A stretch of DNA of 64,000 nt from Limimaricola sp. G21655-S1. GTDB lineage: Bacteria > Pseudomonadota > Alphaproteobacteria > Rhodobacterales > Rhodobacteraceae. Shown here one piece after another: positions 7,732-15,703 of this stretch (position 1 is its first letter; each line of letters starts with the position of its first letter). A program made the translations under genes and the position numbers. Under the pieces are notes generated by a model. The model ran no database searches and was not told the origin of the DNA. It saw only the letters and a list, made by a program, of their open reading frames with translations. The stretch is taken from contig NZ_JAPWGO010000015.1 of assembly GCF_027213785.1 (NCBI RefSeq), positions 1 through 64,000 of the forward strand, in the 5' to 3' direction.

Positions 7732-8931
7732 TTGGACATGGAAGACTATCCCGTCGGGCTGGATGAAATCGACGCGCTGGCGGGCCGGGCCGGGCGGGTG
7801 ATCGAGAAGCTGCGCGCGCGGGTCTTCGCGCCGGGCGTCAGCAAGAGCCTCGATCTGCGCTTCAACGTGCGCAGCGCCGCCGAGATGTGCGGCCGCACCG
7901 AGAAGGCGCTGCGCGACGCCGAGGGCGACGGCCGTTTGCCCGAACCCGAGAAGGATCCCGATACCGGGCGCCGCACCGGCTACTCGCTGGCCGAGGTGAA
8001 CCGGATGCGCGAGGTGTTCGGCACGCTGCCGCGCCGCGCCCCCACCGATCCGGCGACGGTGCTCGCGGTGCAGAACTTCAAGGGCGGGGTCGGCAAGTCG
8101 ACGGTGGTGACGCATCTGGCGCAGTATCTCGCGCTCAAGGGCTACCGCGTCTGCGTCATCGACTGCGACAGCCAGGCCTCCACCACCAGCGTCTTCGGCC
8201 TCAACCCCGACGTCGATGTCGACGAGGAGGAGGACACGCTCTACCCGTTCTTCCGCCATGGCGGGCCGACCAGCCTGCATTACGCGCTGCGCGCCACCTA
8301 CTGGCCCGGGATCGCGCTGATCCCGGCCAATCTCGGTCTTTACGACGCCGAGTACGAGTTCGCGGCGCGCATGGTGCGCGAACAGGATTTCGTGCTCGAC
8401 CGGCTGCGCGGCGGCATCGAGACGATCTCGGACCAGTTCGACGTGATCCTGCTCGACCCGCCGCCGGCGCTCGGGATGATCTCGCTGTCGGTGCTGCGCG
8501 CGGCCAACGCGATCATCGTGCCGGCGCCGCCCAACAACATCGATTTCGGCTCGACCGCGCATTTCCTGCGGATGATGTCCTCGACCCTGGGCGAGCTCGC
8601 GCAACATGGCGGGACGCGGGGCTATCATTTCGTCAAGATCCTTGCGACCAAGATGAACGACCAGAAGAGCGCCCATGGCGCGATCAAGCGGATGATGGAT
8701 GCGGTGTTCCCGCAGGACATGCTGTCGGCGGTCCTGAAGGACAGCGCCGAGATCGACAACGCGACGGCGAACCTGATGACCGTCTACGAACTGACCGGGG
8801 CGGCGACCCGCACCGAGACGCACAAGCGCTGCCGCGTCTATCTCGACGCGGTGGGGCGCGAGGTCGAGACCGAGATCCGCAAGACATGGCCGAGCCACCA
8901 CGCGGCGCTGCGCAAGGAGGGGATCCTGTGA
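7732..8931 (+). CDS. parA: partitioning ATPase ParA (type Ia)
   Basis: A 399-residue ParA ATPase for plasmid segregation. An N-terminal MerR-like helix-turn-helix region spans about residues 44-110, as in autoregulating type Ia ParA proteins. The deviant Walker A KGGVGKST is at 117-124, then VIDCDSQASTT and DVILLDPPPALG (Walker B region). The start may be TTG at 7732, eight bases after AAGGA, or ATG at 7738. The stop overlaps the GTG start of parB. It moves ParB-bound plasmid DNA over the nucleoid and probably represses its own promoter at the upstream inverted repeats. Confidence 0.93.
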   Translation: MDMEDYPVGLDEIDALAGRAGRVIEKLRARVFAPGVSKSLDLRFNVRSAAEMCGRTEKALRDAEGDGRLPEPEKDPDTGRRTGYSLAEVNRMREVFGTLPRRAPTDPATVLAVQNFKGGVGKSTVVTHLAQYLALKGYRVCVIDCDSQASTTSVFGLNPDVDVDEEEDTLYPFFRHGGPTSLHYALRATYWPGIALIPANLGLYDAEYEFAARMVREQDFVLDRLRGGIETISDQFDVILLDPPPALGMISLSVLRAANAIIVPAPPNNIDFGSTAHFLRMMSSTLGELAQHGGTRGYHFVKILATKMNDQKSAHGAIKRMMDAVFPQDMLSAVLKDSAEIDNATANLMTVYELTGAATRTETHKRCRVYLDAVGREVETEIRKTWPSHHAALRKEGIL

Positions 8932-9905
8932 GCAGGAAGCACGACGACATCTTCAACGACGTCCTGAACGGTCTCGATGAGACCGAAACCCGCGAGGACG
9001 GGGCAGGGCGGGCGCAGACGCGGTTTCTCAAGCGCTCCACCGCCATGTCCGAGCAGGTCACGGGCGGGCGCCAGGAAAAGGTGCTGCGCCTCGTCGATCC
9101 GGCCAGCTGCGTCATGTGGGAGGGGCACAACCGCGCCTACGAGCTGCTGACGCCCGAAAACTGCGCCGACCTGATCGAGGGGATGAAGGCGCAAGGTCAG
9201 CAGGAGTTTCCCGCGATCGTGCGGCGGCTGCGGCCGGCGGGGCAGGGCGACGGCCCCGAGTTCGAGGTGATTTGCGGCGCCCGGCGGCATTTCACGGTGA
9301 GCTGGCTCAGGGCCAACAACTACCCGCAGTTCCGCTACCTGATCGAGGAGCGCGAGCTGACCGACGAGGAGGCGTTCCGCCTCGCCGATATCGAGAACCG
9401 CGACCGCGAGGACATCTCGGATTACGAGCGCGCCCGCGACTATGCCCGCGCGGTCGAGGCCTATTACGGCGGCCAGCAGAAGCTGATGGCCGAGCGGCTG
9501 CAGGTCTCGCCCGGCTTCCTGTCGCGGTTCCTGCAGTTGGCCAAGCTCGAGCCGGAGATCGTCGCCGCCTTCCCGTCGATCCGCGACATCAAGGAGCTGC
9601 ATGCGCGACAGCTGCGGCCGCTGATGGCAGAGCCCGGCGCGCGCGAGGCAGTGCTGGCGGAGGCGAGGGCCATCGCCGAGGAGGGCGCGCGTCTCGCGGC
9701 GCCGGCGGTGCTGACGCGGCTCAAGGCTGCGGGCAAGGTGACGGCGCCGCGCAAGCGCTCGGACCGGGTGGTGCAGCATCGCGACGGCAATGTCAGCATC
9801 CGCCGCAAGGGCAAGTCCTATGTGATGGAGTTCGACGCCGATCTCAGCGACGCGGCGCTGCGGTCCGCGCTCGACCTGTTCCTGAAGGAGCGGAAGACGC
9901 GCTGA
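8928..9905 (+). CDS. parB: partitioning protein ParB
   Basis: A 325-residue centromere-binding protein. The N-terminal CTPase/ParB domain contains EFEVICGARRHFTVSW (the GxRR box) and ADIENRDREDISDYERA. A helix-turn-helix follows in KLMAERLQVSPGFLSRFLQL, and the C-terminal dimerisation segment ends in LDLFLKERKTR. The GTG start overlaps the parA stop (GTGA), indicating translational coupling. The stop codon lies inside one of the TTGCCA-TGGCAA palindromes, the probable binding sites of this protein. Confidence 0.93.
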   Translation: MSRKHDDIFNDVLNGLDETETREDGAGRAQTRFLKRSTAMSEQVTGGRQEKVLRLVDPASCVMWEGHNRAYELLTPENCADLIEGMKAQGQQEFPAIVRRLRPAGQGDGPEFEVICGARRHFTVSWLRANNYPQFRYLIEERELTDEEAFRLADIENRDREDISDYERARDYARAVEAYYGGQQKLMAERLQVSPGFLSRFLQLAKLEPEIVAAFPSIRDIKELHARQLRPLMAEPGAREAVLAEARAIAEEGARLAAPAVLTRLKAAGKVTAPRKRSDRVVQHRDGNVSIRRKGKSYVMEFDADLSDAALRSALDLFLKERKTR

Positions 9906-9924
9906 TTGCCAGTTGGCAATCAGC
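9901..9924. promoter_or_regulatory. parS-like palindrome, copy 3, at the parB stop
   Basis: A 24-bp near-palindrome with core TTGCCAGTTGGCAA, mismatched only at its central bases. It overlaps the TGA of parB and is followed by an A+T-rich stretch (9926-9945). With copies 1 and 2 it brackets the rep-par module, as expected for centromere sites. Confidence 0.6.
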
Positions 9925-10068
9925 AGAAAATACTAATTTAATCAGTGCTTTGATTGCAGTTGTTCGACAAGAGCGGCAAGCCGCTCGGAGCGCCGCTAGA
10001 AAGACCCCGGCGAGGAACAGCGTCTCGATGCCGCTCAGTCTTCTCGATGTGGGATTGCTCTCTTGGAG

Positions 10069-10302
10069 ATGGACATATCGCCATTGCCCTTCGCGAACCT
10101 CTCGCGGCAGGTCTATGTGACCAGAGGCGACGAACACGAAAATTGGCCGATCCGGCTGGCGCGGGAATGCCGGGCACTGCCGCAGGAGATGCTGCTGCAA
10201 GATTTCGCGAAGATCGCGCCGATGCTCGCCGGCGCGATCGAGGTGCAGGGCGACGGGGGATCCCTCGGCGAACCGGCGGACCCGGTCGATTTCGACCACT
10301 AG
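10069..10302 (+). CDS. hypothetical 77-residue protein
   Basis: An unrecognised short reading frame starting MDISPLPFANLSRQVYVTRG and ending PADPVDFDH. Codon third positions are about four-fifths G or C, clearly above first positions, which favours this strand over the antisense frame with the same codon borders. The ATG at 10069 is preceded by TTGGAG; a TTG at 10063 is an alternative. No signal peptide or membrane segment is seen; it is acidic at its end. It lies between parB and a convergent hydrolase gene. The flanks (9925-10068 and 10303-10501) hold nothing I can identify. Confidence 0.45.
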   Translation: MDISPLPFANLSRQVYVTRGDEHENWPIRLARECRALPQEMLLQDFAKIAPMLAGAIEVQGDGGSLGEPADPVDFDH

Positions 10303-10501
10303 AGCGGGGCAGCCCTTCTGTCCCCCGGCCTTGGACGGTACCAGCGCTGCCACCCGTGAGGGAAGGCGTGCCAGGTTTAGCGATACGTCGATTTGCGGCG
10401 CCTCTTGTCCGACGAGCAGACGATTGCGCATGACTTGGTGAACTCGTCGCTTCGCCCATTCCGCGCCCATTTTTGATGCCGGGAAAGCTGGCGCCGGCCG
10501 G

Positions 10502-11185
10502 TCAGACCACGCTGACGGCCAGATCACCCAGCCCTTCGATGCTGGCCCGCATCCTGTCGCCGCGCCTGATCGGGCCTACGCCCGCGGGCGTGCCGGCCAA
10601 GATCACGTCGCCAGCGGCGAGCACGAAATATTCCGACAGGTAGGAGATCATCTCGGGCACCTTCCAGATCATCTGGTTCAGGTCGCCCTCCTGCGCGAGC
10701 TCGTCATTGACCCGCAGTTCGATCCGGCCCTGCTCGGGGTGGCCGGACTGCGCGACCGGCATTAGCGGGCCCACCGGTCCGGAGCGCTCGAACGCCTTGC
10801 CGATCTCCCAGGGGCGGCCCGCTCTCTTGGCCTCGCCCTGCAAGTCGCGACGGGTCATGTCGAGCGCCACGCCGTAGCCCCAGACTTGATCCAGCGCCTT
10901 TTCAACGGGAATCTCGCTGCCGCCGGATTTCAGGGCGACCAGCAGCTCGACCTCGTGGTGCACGTCCCGGCTGTGCGGCGGGTAAGGGAATGTGCCCGAG
11001 GCGTCGAGATTGTCGGGGTTCTTCTGGAAGAAGAAGGGCAGCTCGCGATCCGGGTCATGGCCCATCTCGACCGCGTGCGCCGCGAAATTTCGGCCGATGC
11101 AATAGACCCGGCGGACCGGGAACAGGCTGCCATCGGTGGTCGGAATGGTCGGAACCGGCGGTGCCGGGATGACGAAGTCGTTCAT
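10502..11185 (-). CDS. fumarylacetoacetate hydrolase family protein, fumarylpyruvate hydrolase-like
   Basis: A 227-residue FAH-fold C-C hydrolase. The opening FPVRRVYCIGRNFAAHAVEM and FFFQKNPDNL match fumarylpyruvate hydrolases of the gentisate pathway, which cut fumarylpyruvate to fumarate and pyruvate. The metal site is visible as HHEVELLVAL (E-x-E) and GYGVALDMTRRDLQ (Asp). The C terminus keeps GDVILAGTPAGVGP. No gentisate dioxygenase or maleylpyruvate isomerase is nearby, so the pathway role is open; oxaloacetate decarboxylation or another acylpyruvate is possible. Confidence 0.85.
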   Translation of the reverse strand: MNDFVIPAPPVPTIPTTDGSLFPVRRVYCIGRNFAAHAVEMGHDPDRELPFFFQKNPDNLDASGTFPYPPHSRDVHHEVELLVALKSGGSEIPVEKALDQVWGYGVALDMTRRDLQGEAKRAGRPWEIGKAFERSGPVGPLMPVAQSGHPEQGRIELRVNDELAQEGDLNQMIWKVPEMISYLSEYFVLAAGDVILAGTPAGVGPIRRGDRMRASIEGLGDLAVSVV

Positions 11186-11266
11186 GTCTCACCTCGCTGG
11201 TGTGGACATCGATCCAACCCCATCCGCCACCATTCGTCGAGGGCGCGCTGTAGCGGGACGGGGCGC

Positions 11267-11584
11267 TCACAGGCAGGAAGCGAAGGCCACCACCGGCAGC
11301 ATCGTCCAGGCCGCCGCCAGCAGCGCCCCCGCCGCCAGAGCGAGGCCGATGTTGCGGAGCCGGGGATCGGGTTCGCGCCAGCGCGGTGATCTGAGGATCA
11401 GCAGGCAGAGGGCCTGCAGCGCGATCGCGGCCAGCGCCGCGCCGATCAGCAGCGCGCGCTCAGATAGGGCGATGGGCGGCGCGGCCCAGCGGCTCGAGCA
11501 CAGCAGGCCGTGCAGGCCGTAGACGGCGCTGAATGAGGCGAGCCAGAGACCCAGCGGCAACGACAGGCGCAGCACCGAGATCAT
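11267..11584 (-). CDS. small membrane protein of the oxidase cluster
   Basis: A 105-residue protein with three hydrophobic segments (about residues 5-29, 42-64 and 78-105). The ATG at 11584 overlaps the stop of the fused oxidase subunit I/III gene (ATGA), so it is translationally coupled; an in-frame ATG at 11593 is an alternative. Length, topology and gene order recall subunit IV (CyoD) of quinol oxidases, but I see no convincing sequence match. Probably an accessory or subunit IV-like component of this oxidase. Confidence 0.6.
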   Translation of the reverse strand: MISVLRLSLPLGLWLASFSAVYGLHGLLCSSRWAAPPIALSERALLIGAALAAIALQALCLLILRSPRWREPDPRLRNIGLALAAGALLAAAWTMLPVVAFASCL

Positions 11585-14037
11585 GTCAGCCATCCCGGCA
11601 GCGCCGCCGCCAGAACCGCGATCCCCGAGACGAGCACGGCGTAATCGCTCCACAGCCGCGCGATGCGGGGCTCTCCGCCAATGATGGCGCCGACATGACC
11701 GGCCCGGCGGCGCGCCGCGACGAAGAGCGCCATCACCAGCGCCACCGCCAGATGCAGCAGCGCGTAGCCGATAAGCACCCAGAGCGTGGCGTCATAGGCA
11801 TGCGCGGTCGGGTCGGGCACGCGGGTCAGGATCCGGATCCCCGCCCATGCGAGGCCGCCAAGCCCCGGCAGCAGAAGCAGCAGCCCGGCGCCGGGGCGCA
11901 GCCTCGGTCCCAAAGCGGCGAGCCCGGCGCCCGCCAGCGCCGCAAGCGCCACGTCGAGCCCGGGCTCCGCGTAGCGCGGCGGTGGCCAGTTCGGGGCGAT
12001 GGTCCACAGAAAGACATAGCCGAAGAGCAGCGAGCCGAAGAAGGTGCCGTTCGCGAGCAGCAGGAAGATCGACCCCCACCAGCCCGGCGGATCGGCGACC
12101 TCGCCGGCGGTCAAGAGCTCGGGGCCGTGCCCCACCGGCAACGCGCCCTCGCGCGTGGTGCCGCCGAGGCTCCAGGTCCAGTACAGGGCGCAGCAGATCA
12201 CGCCGACGGCCGAAATCGGCACCAGCCAGTAGGTCTTGAGCAGCATCCCGAGGAAGAACAGGCCGGTCACCGCAGACATCAGCATCGGCAGGACGGTGTT
12301 GCCCGGAAATATGGTGATGTAGCGCGGCGCGCCGGTGGCGATCTCGATCGAGAGGGTTTCGCGTCGGCCCCGTGACGGATCGCCGAGATAGCCCTCGCCC
12401 CGGGCGAGCCGGACCGGCAGGTCGGGGGCATCGTAGAGCGGCTCGCGCGAGGTCACTTGGGGCAGGCTCGCGAAGTTGTACGGTGCCGAGGGCGTGGGCA
12501 TGGCCCATTCCAGCGTGCCCGCCTTCCACGGGTCGCGCGAGCCGCGGATCGCCACCGCCGCGTTGATCACGACGTCGATCAGCACCAGCGCGAAGCCGAT
12601 CGACATGACGAAGCCGCTGATCGAGGCGATCAGGTTGATCGCCTCCCAGCCCTGACCGCTCTCATAGGTGTCGATCCGCCGCCGCATGCCCAAGAGACCG
12701 GCCCAGTGCAGCAGCAGGAAGGTGCCGTGAAACCCCGGCACGATCAGCCAGAAGGCGGTGTTGCCGAGCTTGAAGTAGGTCTTGCGCCCGGTGAAATGCG
12801 GCATCCAGTAATAGAGCGCGGCTAGCATCGGAAACACGAAGCCGCCGACCAGCACGTAATGCAGATGCGCCACGATGAAGTAGGTGTCATGCGCCTGCCA
12901 GTCGAAGGGCACGATCGCCACCATCACCCCGGTGAGACCGCCGATCACGAAGGTGGCGAAGAAGGCCAGCAGCCAAAGCATCGGCAGATGCAGGCTCGGG
13001 CGGCCCTTCGACAGCGTGCCGATCCAGGCGAAAATCTGCACCGCCGTCGGCACCGCCACCAGCGTCGAGGCGGCCGAGAAGAAGGCCAGCCCCATATGCG
13101 GGATGCCGGTGGTGAACATGTGGTGGACCCAGAGCCCGAAGCTCAGCACGCCCAAGCTCACCGCCGCCGCCACGACCCAGCCGTAACCCATCAGCCGCGA
13201 GCGCGCCATCACCGGCAGGATGGTCGAGATCGCCCCCGCCGCGGGCAGGAAGATGATATAGACCTCCGGGTGACCGAACAGCCAGAACAGGTGCTGCCAC
13301 AAGAGCGCGTCGCCGCCCGCCGCGACCTGGAAGAACGGCATGTCGAAGGCGCGTTCCAGCTCCAGAAGGATCGAGCCGAGGATCAGCGGCGGAAAGCCGG
13401 TGAGGATCATCACCGCCGTGACCAGCGCGTACCAGGCGAAGATCGGCATCCGCGACAGCGACATGCCCGGTGCGCGGTATCGCAGCACCGTCACGGTGAT
13501 CTCGACCGCCGCCGAAATGGCCGAGATCTCGACGAAGGTGATGCCGATCAGCCAGAAATCCGAGTTGATCCCCGGCGCGCCGATGGTCGAGGAGAGCGGC
13601 GGATACATGAACCAGCCGCTGTCGGGCGCCACGCCGGCCAGCAGCGCGAAGATCATCATCGAGCCGCCGAAGACGTAACACCAGAAGCCGTAGGCGGTGA
13701 GCCGCGGAAAGGCGAGGTCGCGGGTGCCCAGCATCTTCGGCAGCAGGTAGACCGCGAGCCCCTCGAAGAAGGGGATCGCGAACAGGAACATCATGATGGT
13801 CCCGTGCATGGTGAAGATCTGGTTGTAGTGGTCCGGCCCGAGGAAGGCCGAGCGCGGGCTCGCGAGTTGCGCCCGGATCAGCATCGCGAGAATGCCGCCG
13901 ACGATGAAGAAGAAGATCGCGACCGCGAGGAACATGCGGCCCAGATCGGTGTGGTTGACCGTGGTAAACCAGCCCCTGAGGCCGGGCTCGGAGGCCCAGA
14001 TGCGCGACAGCGCGCGGTGACGCCTGAGCGCGTTCAT
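11581..14037 (-). CDS. fused haem-copper oxidase subunit I/III
   Basis: An 818-residue fusion. Residues 1 to about 560 are subunit I: low-spin haem ligands H78 (TMHG) and H393, high-spin haem ligand H391 (AHLHY), CuB ligands H256, H305 and H306, and the cross-link tyrosine Y260 in GHPEVY. The C-terminal 200 residues, from WWGSIFLLLANGTFFGSLLF, are a subunit III-like membrane domain. D107 at the D-channel mouth is present, but the following Asn pair is missing (FPRLTAYGF). Q334 replaces the K-channel lysine in PTAVQIFAW. H70 and Q73 (DHYNQIF) fit quinol oxidases, while the expected Arg and Asp in helix I are absent. Catalyses O2 reduction; overlaps both neighbours by 4 bp. Confidence 0.88.
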   Translation of the reverse strand: MNALRRHRALSRIWASEPGLRGWFTTVNHTDLGRMFLAVAIFFFIVGGILAMLIRAQLASPRSAFLGPDHYNQIFTMHGTIMMFLFAIPFFEGLAVYLLPKMLGTRDLAFPRLTAYGFWCYVFGGSMMIFALLAGVAPDSGWFMYPPLSSTIGAPGINSDFWLIGITFVEISAISAAVEITVTVLRYRAPGMSLSRMPIFAWYALVTAVMILTGFPPLILGSILLELERAFDMPFFQVAAGGDALLWQHLFWLFGHPEVYIIFLPAAGAISTILPVMARSRLMGYGWVVAAAVSLGVLSFGLWVHHMFTTGIPHMGLAFFSAASTLVAVPTAVQIFAWIGTLSKGRPSLHLPMLWLLAFFATFVIGGLTGVMVAIVPFDWQAHDTYFIVAHLHYVLVGGFVFPMLAALYYWMPHFTGRKTYFKLGNTAFWLIVPGFHGTFLLLHWAGLLGMRRRIDTYESGQGWEAINLIASISGFVMSIGFALVLIDVVINAAVAIRGSRDPWKAGTLEWAMPTPSAPYNFASLPQVTSREPLYDAPDLPVRLARGEGYLGDPSRGRRETLSIEIATGAPRYITIFPGNTVLPMLMSAVTGLFFLGMLLKTYWLVPISAVGVICCALYWTWSLGGTTREGALPVGHGPELLTAGEVADPPGWWGSIFLLLANGTFFGSLLFGYVFLWTIAPNWPPPRYAEPGLDVALAALAGAGLAALGPRLRPGAGLLLLLPGLGGLAWAGIRILTRVPDPTAHAYDATLWVLIGYALLHLAVALVMALFVAARRRAGHVGAIIGGEPRIARLWSDYAVLVSGIAVLAAALPGWLT

Positions 14038-14768
14038 GGTCTCTCTCCCCGCAGGAAGGCTTGCCAGCCCTCCGCGTCATGCGCGATCACCGTGAAGCGG
14101 TGGTCGCGGTATCCCGGTCCGTTGTATTCGGCGTTCAGCCCCTCGTAGCGGCCGGGCCGGTCGGCCTCGATCCTGAGCACGTTCACATGGCCTGGCACGG
14201 CGTCGAGCTTGCCCGCCAGCCGCGGCACCCAGAAGGAATGGACCACGTCGGCGGAACTGATCGCCACGTCGACCGGGCGCCCGGCGGGGATGTGTAGCTC
14301 GTTCTCGGTCACCCGTCCCGGCGCGTCGGCATAGCCGAAGCGCCAGTCCCATTGCCGGGCTTCGGCGCGCACTTCGACCAGGTCGGGCGTGGCGCGCGGC
14401 AGCAGCCGTTCGCCGATCACGAGGCCGTAGGCCAGCAGCGCGGCGAGCACGGCCAGCGGAAAGGCGAGGCCGAGCCAGACGACGAAGCGTCGCTCTTGCA
14501 CCTCGCCTGGCGGTCGCCGCCAGGCCCAGGCGATCAGCCCGGCGACGAGAAGGAAGATCGCCGTCGCGCCGATCAGGAGCACCCACCACAGCGTGGCGAT
14601 GATCGCGGCGGCGGGTCCGGCCGGATGCACCGTCGAGAGGCTCTCTTCGCAACCGGCGAGCAGCAGGAGTGTTGAGCCGGCGACACCACTGCGCAGGAGA
14701 GAGCGACCATGGCCGAGGAAATGGTTCAGACCGAAAGGGAAGAGCTCGAAGACCCGATCGTGGAACAT
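14034..14768 (-). CDS. oxidase subunit II lacking CuA (quinol-oxidase type lipoprotein)
   Basis: A subunit II of up to 244 residues. A lipobox LLLAGC gives a lipidated Cys at residue 40; two membrane helices (about 52-80 and 95-118) lead to a cupredoxin domain. Where CuA proteins have CxExCxxxHxxM, this one reads GLNAEYNGPGYRDHRF: both Cys are Asn and the His is Tyr, closely resembling CyoA. It therefore cannot hold CuA and probably serves a quinol. The start is uncertain: the only in-frame ATG is at 14768, which overlaps the divergent gene at 14709, while an out-of-frame ATG at 14710 would give a normal 22-residue signal. The 3' end overlaps the next gene (ATGA). Confidence 0.75.
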   Translation of the reverse strand: MFHDRVFELFPFGLNHFLGHGRSLLRSGVAGSTLLLLAGCEESLSTVHPAGPAAAIIATLWWVLLIGATAIFLLVAGLIAWAWRRPPGEVQERRFVVWLGLAFPLAVLAALLAYGLVIGERLLPRATPDLVEVRAEARQWDWRFGYADAPGRVTENELHIPAGRPVDVAISSADVVHSFWVPRLAGKLDAVPGHVNVLRIEADRPGRYEGLNAEYNGPGYRDHRFTVIAHDAEGWQAFLRGERP

Positions 14769-15224
14769 GCCGGCTACGAAGACACCGAATCCATTGTCGG
14801 CATCTGGGGCCATCCGCTGCACGCGATGAGCGTGGCCTTTCCGGTGGCGCTGACCTTCTGCACCTTCGGTGCGGACGCGCTCTACTGGTGGTCGGGAGAG
14901 CTGTTCTGGGCCCGCGCCGCGATCTGGGCGGCGAGTACGGCCTTCCTGTTCGGCCTCGCGGCGGGCGCCACGGGCACCGCCGAGCTGCTGCTGGTCCCGG
15001 GCATCCGTATAAGGGCCCCGGCATGGACCCATTTCGTGATCGCGGTGCTGCTGCTGTCGCTTCTGGGGCTGAACTGGGGCTACAGGTTGCAGGGCTACGA
15101 GGCGGCGGTGCTGCCCTATGGCATCCTGATGTCGGGCTTCAACGTGCTCGTGGTGATGGTCACGGGGTGGCATGGCGGCAAACTCGTCTTTGATTATCGT
15201 CTGGGCACGTCGAAAGGCAGCTGA
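14709..15224 (+). CDS. DUF2231-like four-helix membrane protein
   Basis: A 171-residue membrane protein with conserved histidines: WGHPLHAMSV near residue 35, WTHF near 107 and TGWHGGKLVFDYRLGT near the C terminus, a pattern typical of DUF2231. Four hydrophobic segments are visible. Such histidines may bind haem or metal (inferred). The ATG has a GGAGAGAG ribosome site. It is the only plus-strand gene inside the oxidase cluster: its 5' end faces the subunit II gene and its last 31 bp overlap the 3' end of the HemJ/CopD-like gene. Confidence 0.7.
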   Translation: MAEEMVQTEREELEDPIVEHAGYEDTESIVGIWGHPLHAMSVAFPVALTFCTFGADALYWWSGELFWARAAIWAASTAFLFGLAAGATGTAELLLVPGIRIRAPAWTHFVIAVLLLSLLGLNWGYRLQGYEAAVLPYGILMSGFNVLVVMVTGWHGGKLVFDYRLGTSKGS

Positions 15225-15703
15225 TTGCCGCGCGGCTCGGCGAGCCAGCCGGGCACCGGGATCTCGCCCAGCTCCGGCTTGGCGAGGACCAGCGCCAGGA
15301 TCGTCAGGATCGGCACCAGCAGCAGGACGAGCGGCAGCGCCGGGTTCGGCGCCCGGTGCGCGCCTTCGCGTTCGGCCACGGCGACGAGGACGTAGCCGAC
15401 CCAGACGTGAAAGCTCACCAGCAGCGCCACGAAGACCAGCTTCGCGAACATCCATGTCACGAAGACCTCGCGCAGGAAGATCAGCCCGGTCCCCGAGGCG
15501 ATGGCGAGCACCGCCGAGGGCGTGACGAAATAGGTATAGGCGTAATGGGTGGCGCGGCGGATGCGGCGGTAGTCGCTCTGGCCGATCGCCGGGTCGTGCC
15601 GCGACAGCATCAAGGGCAGCGCGAAGAGCCCGCCGCACCACAGCAGCAGCATGCCGACATGCAGCGCCTTCAGATACGGGATCAGCCCGGCGAGCCAGCT
15701 CAT
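15194..15703 (-). CDS. HemJ/CopD-like membrane protein
   Basis: A 169-residue protein with four hydrophobic helices. The opening YLKALHVGMLLLWCGGLFAL and the later WMFAKLVFVALLVSFHVWVGY resemble the HemJ (protoporphyrinogen oxidase) and CopD families, with the conserved His and Lys positions. At an oxidase locus it may aid haem or copper supply; which of the two cannot be read from sequence. The ATG at 15703 overlaps the stop of the CtaG gene (ATGA). Its 3' end overlaps the convergent DUF2231-like gene. Confidence 0.65.
   Translation of the reverse strand: MSWLAGLIPYLKALHVGMLLLWCGGLFALPLMLSRHDPAIGQSDYRRIRRATHYAYTYFVTPSAVLAIASGTGLIFLREVFVTWMFAKLVFVALLVSFHVWVGYVLVAVAEREGAHRAPNPALPLVLLLVPILTILALVLAKPELGEIPVPGWLAEPRGNQLPFDVPRR

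Noticed and set aside
9844-10527. A 227-codon minus-strand frame covering the orphan ORF
   Set aside because: It shares codon borders with the plus frame at 10069, and base composition favours the plus frame; its own translation matches nothing.
11533-14148. Long plus-strand frames across the fused oxidase gene
   Set aside because: They encode His/Arg/Asp-rich sequence mirroring membrane helices on the other strand and have no domain resemblance.
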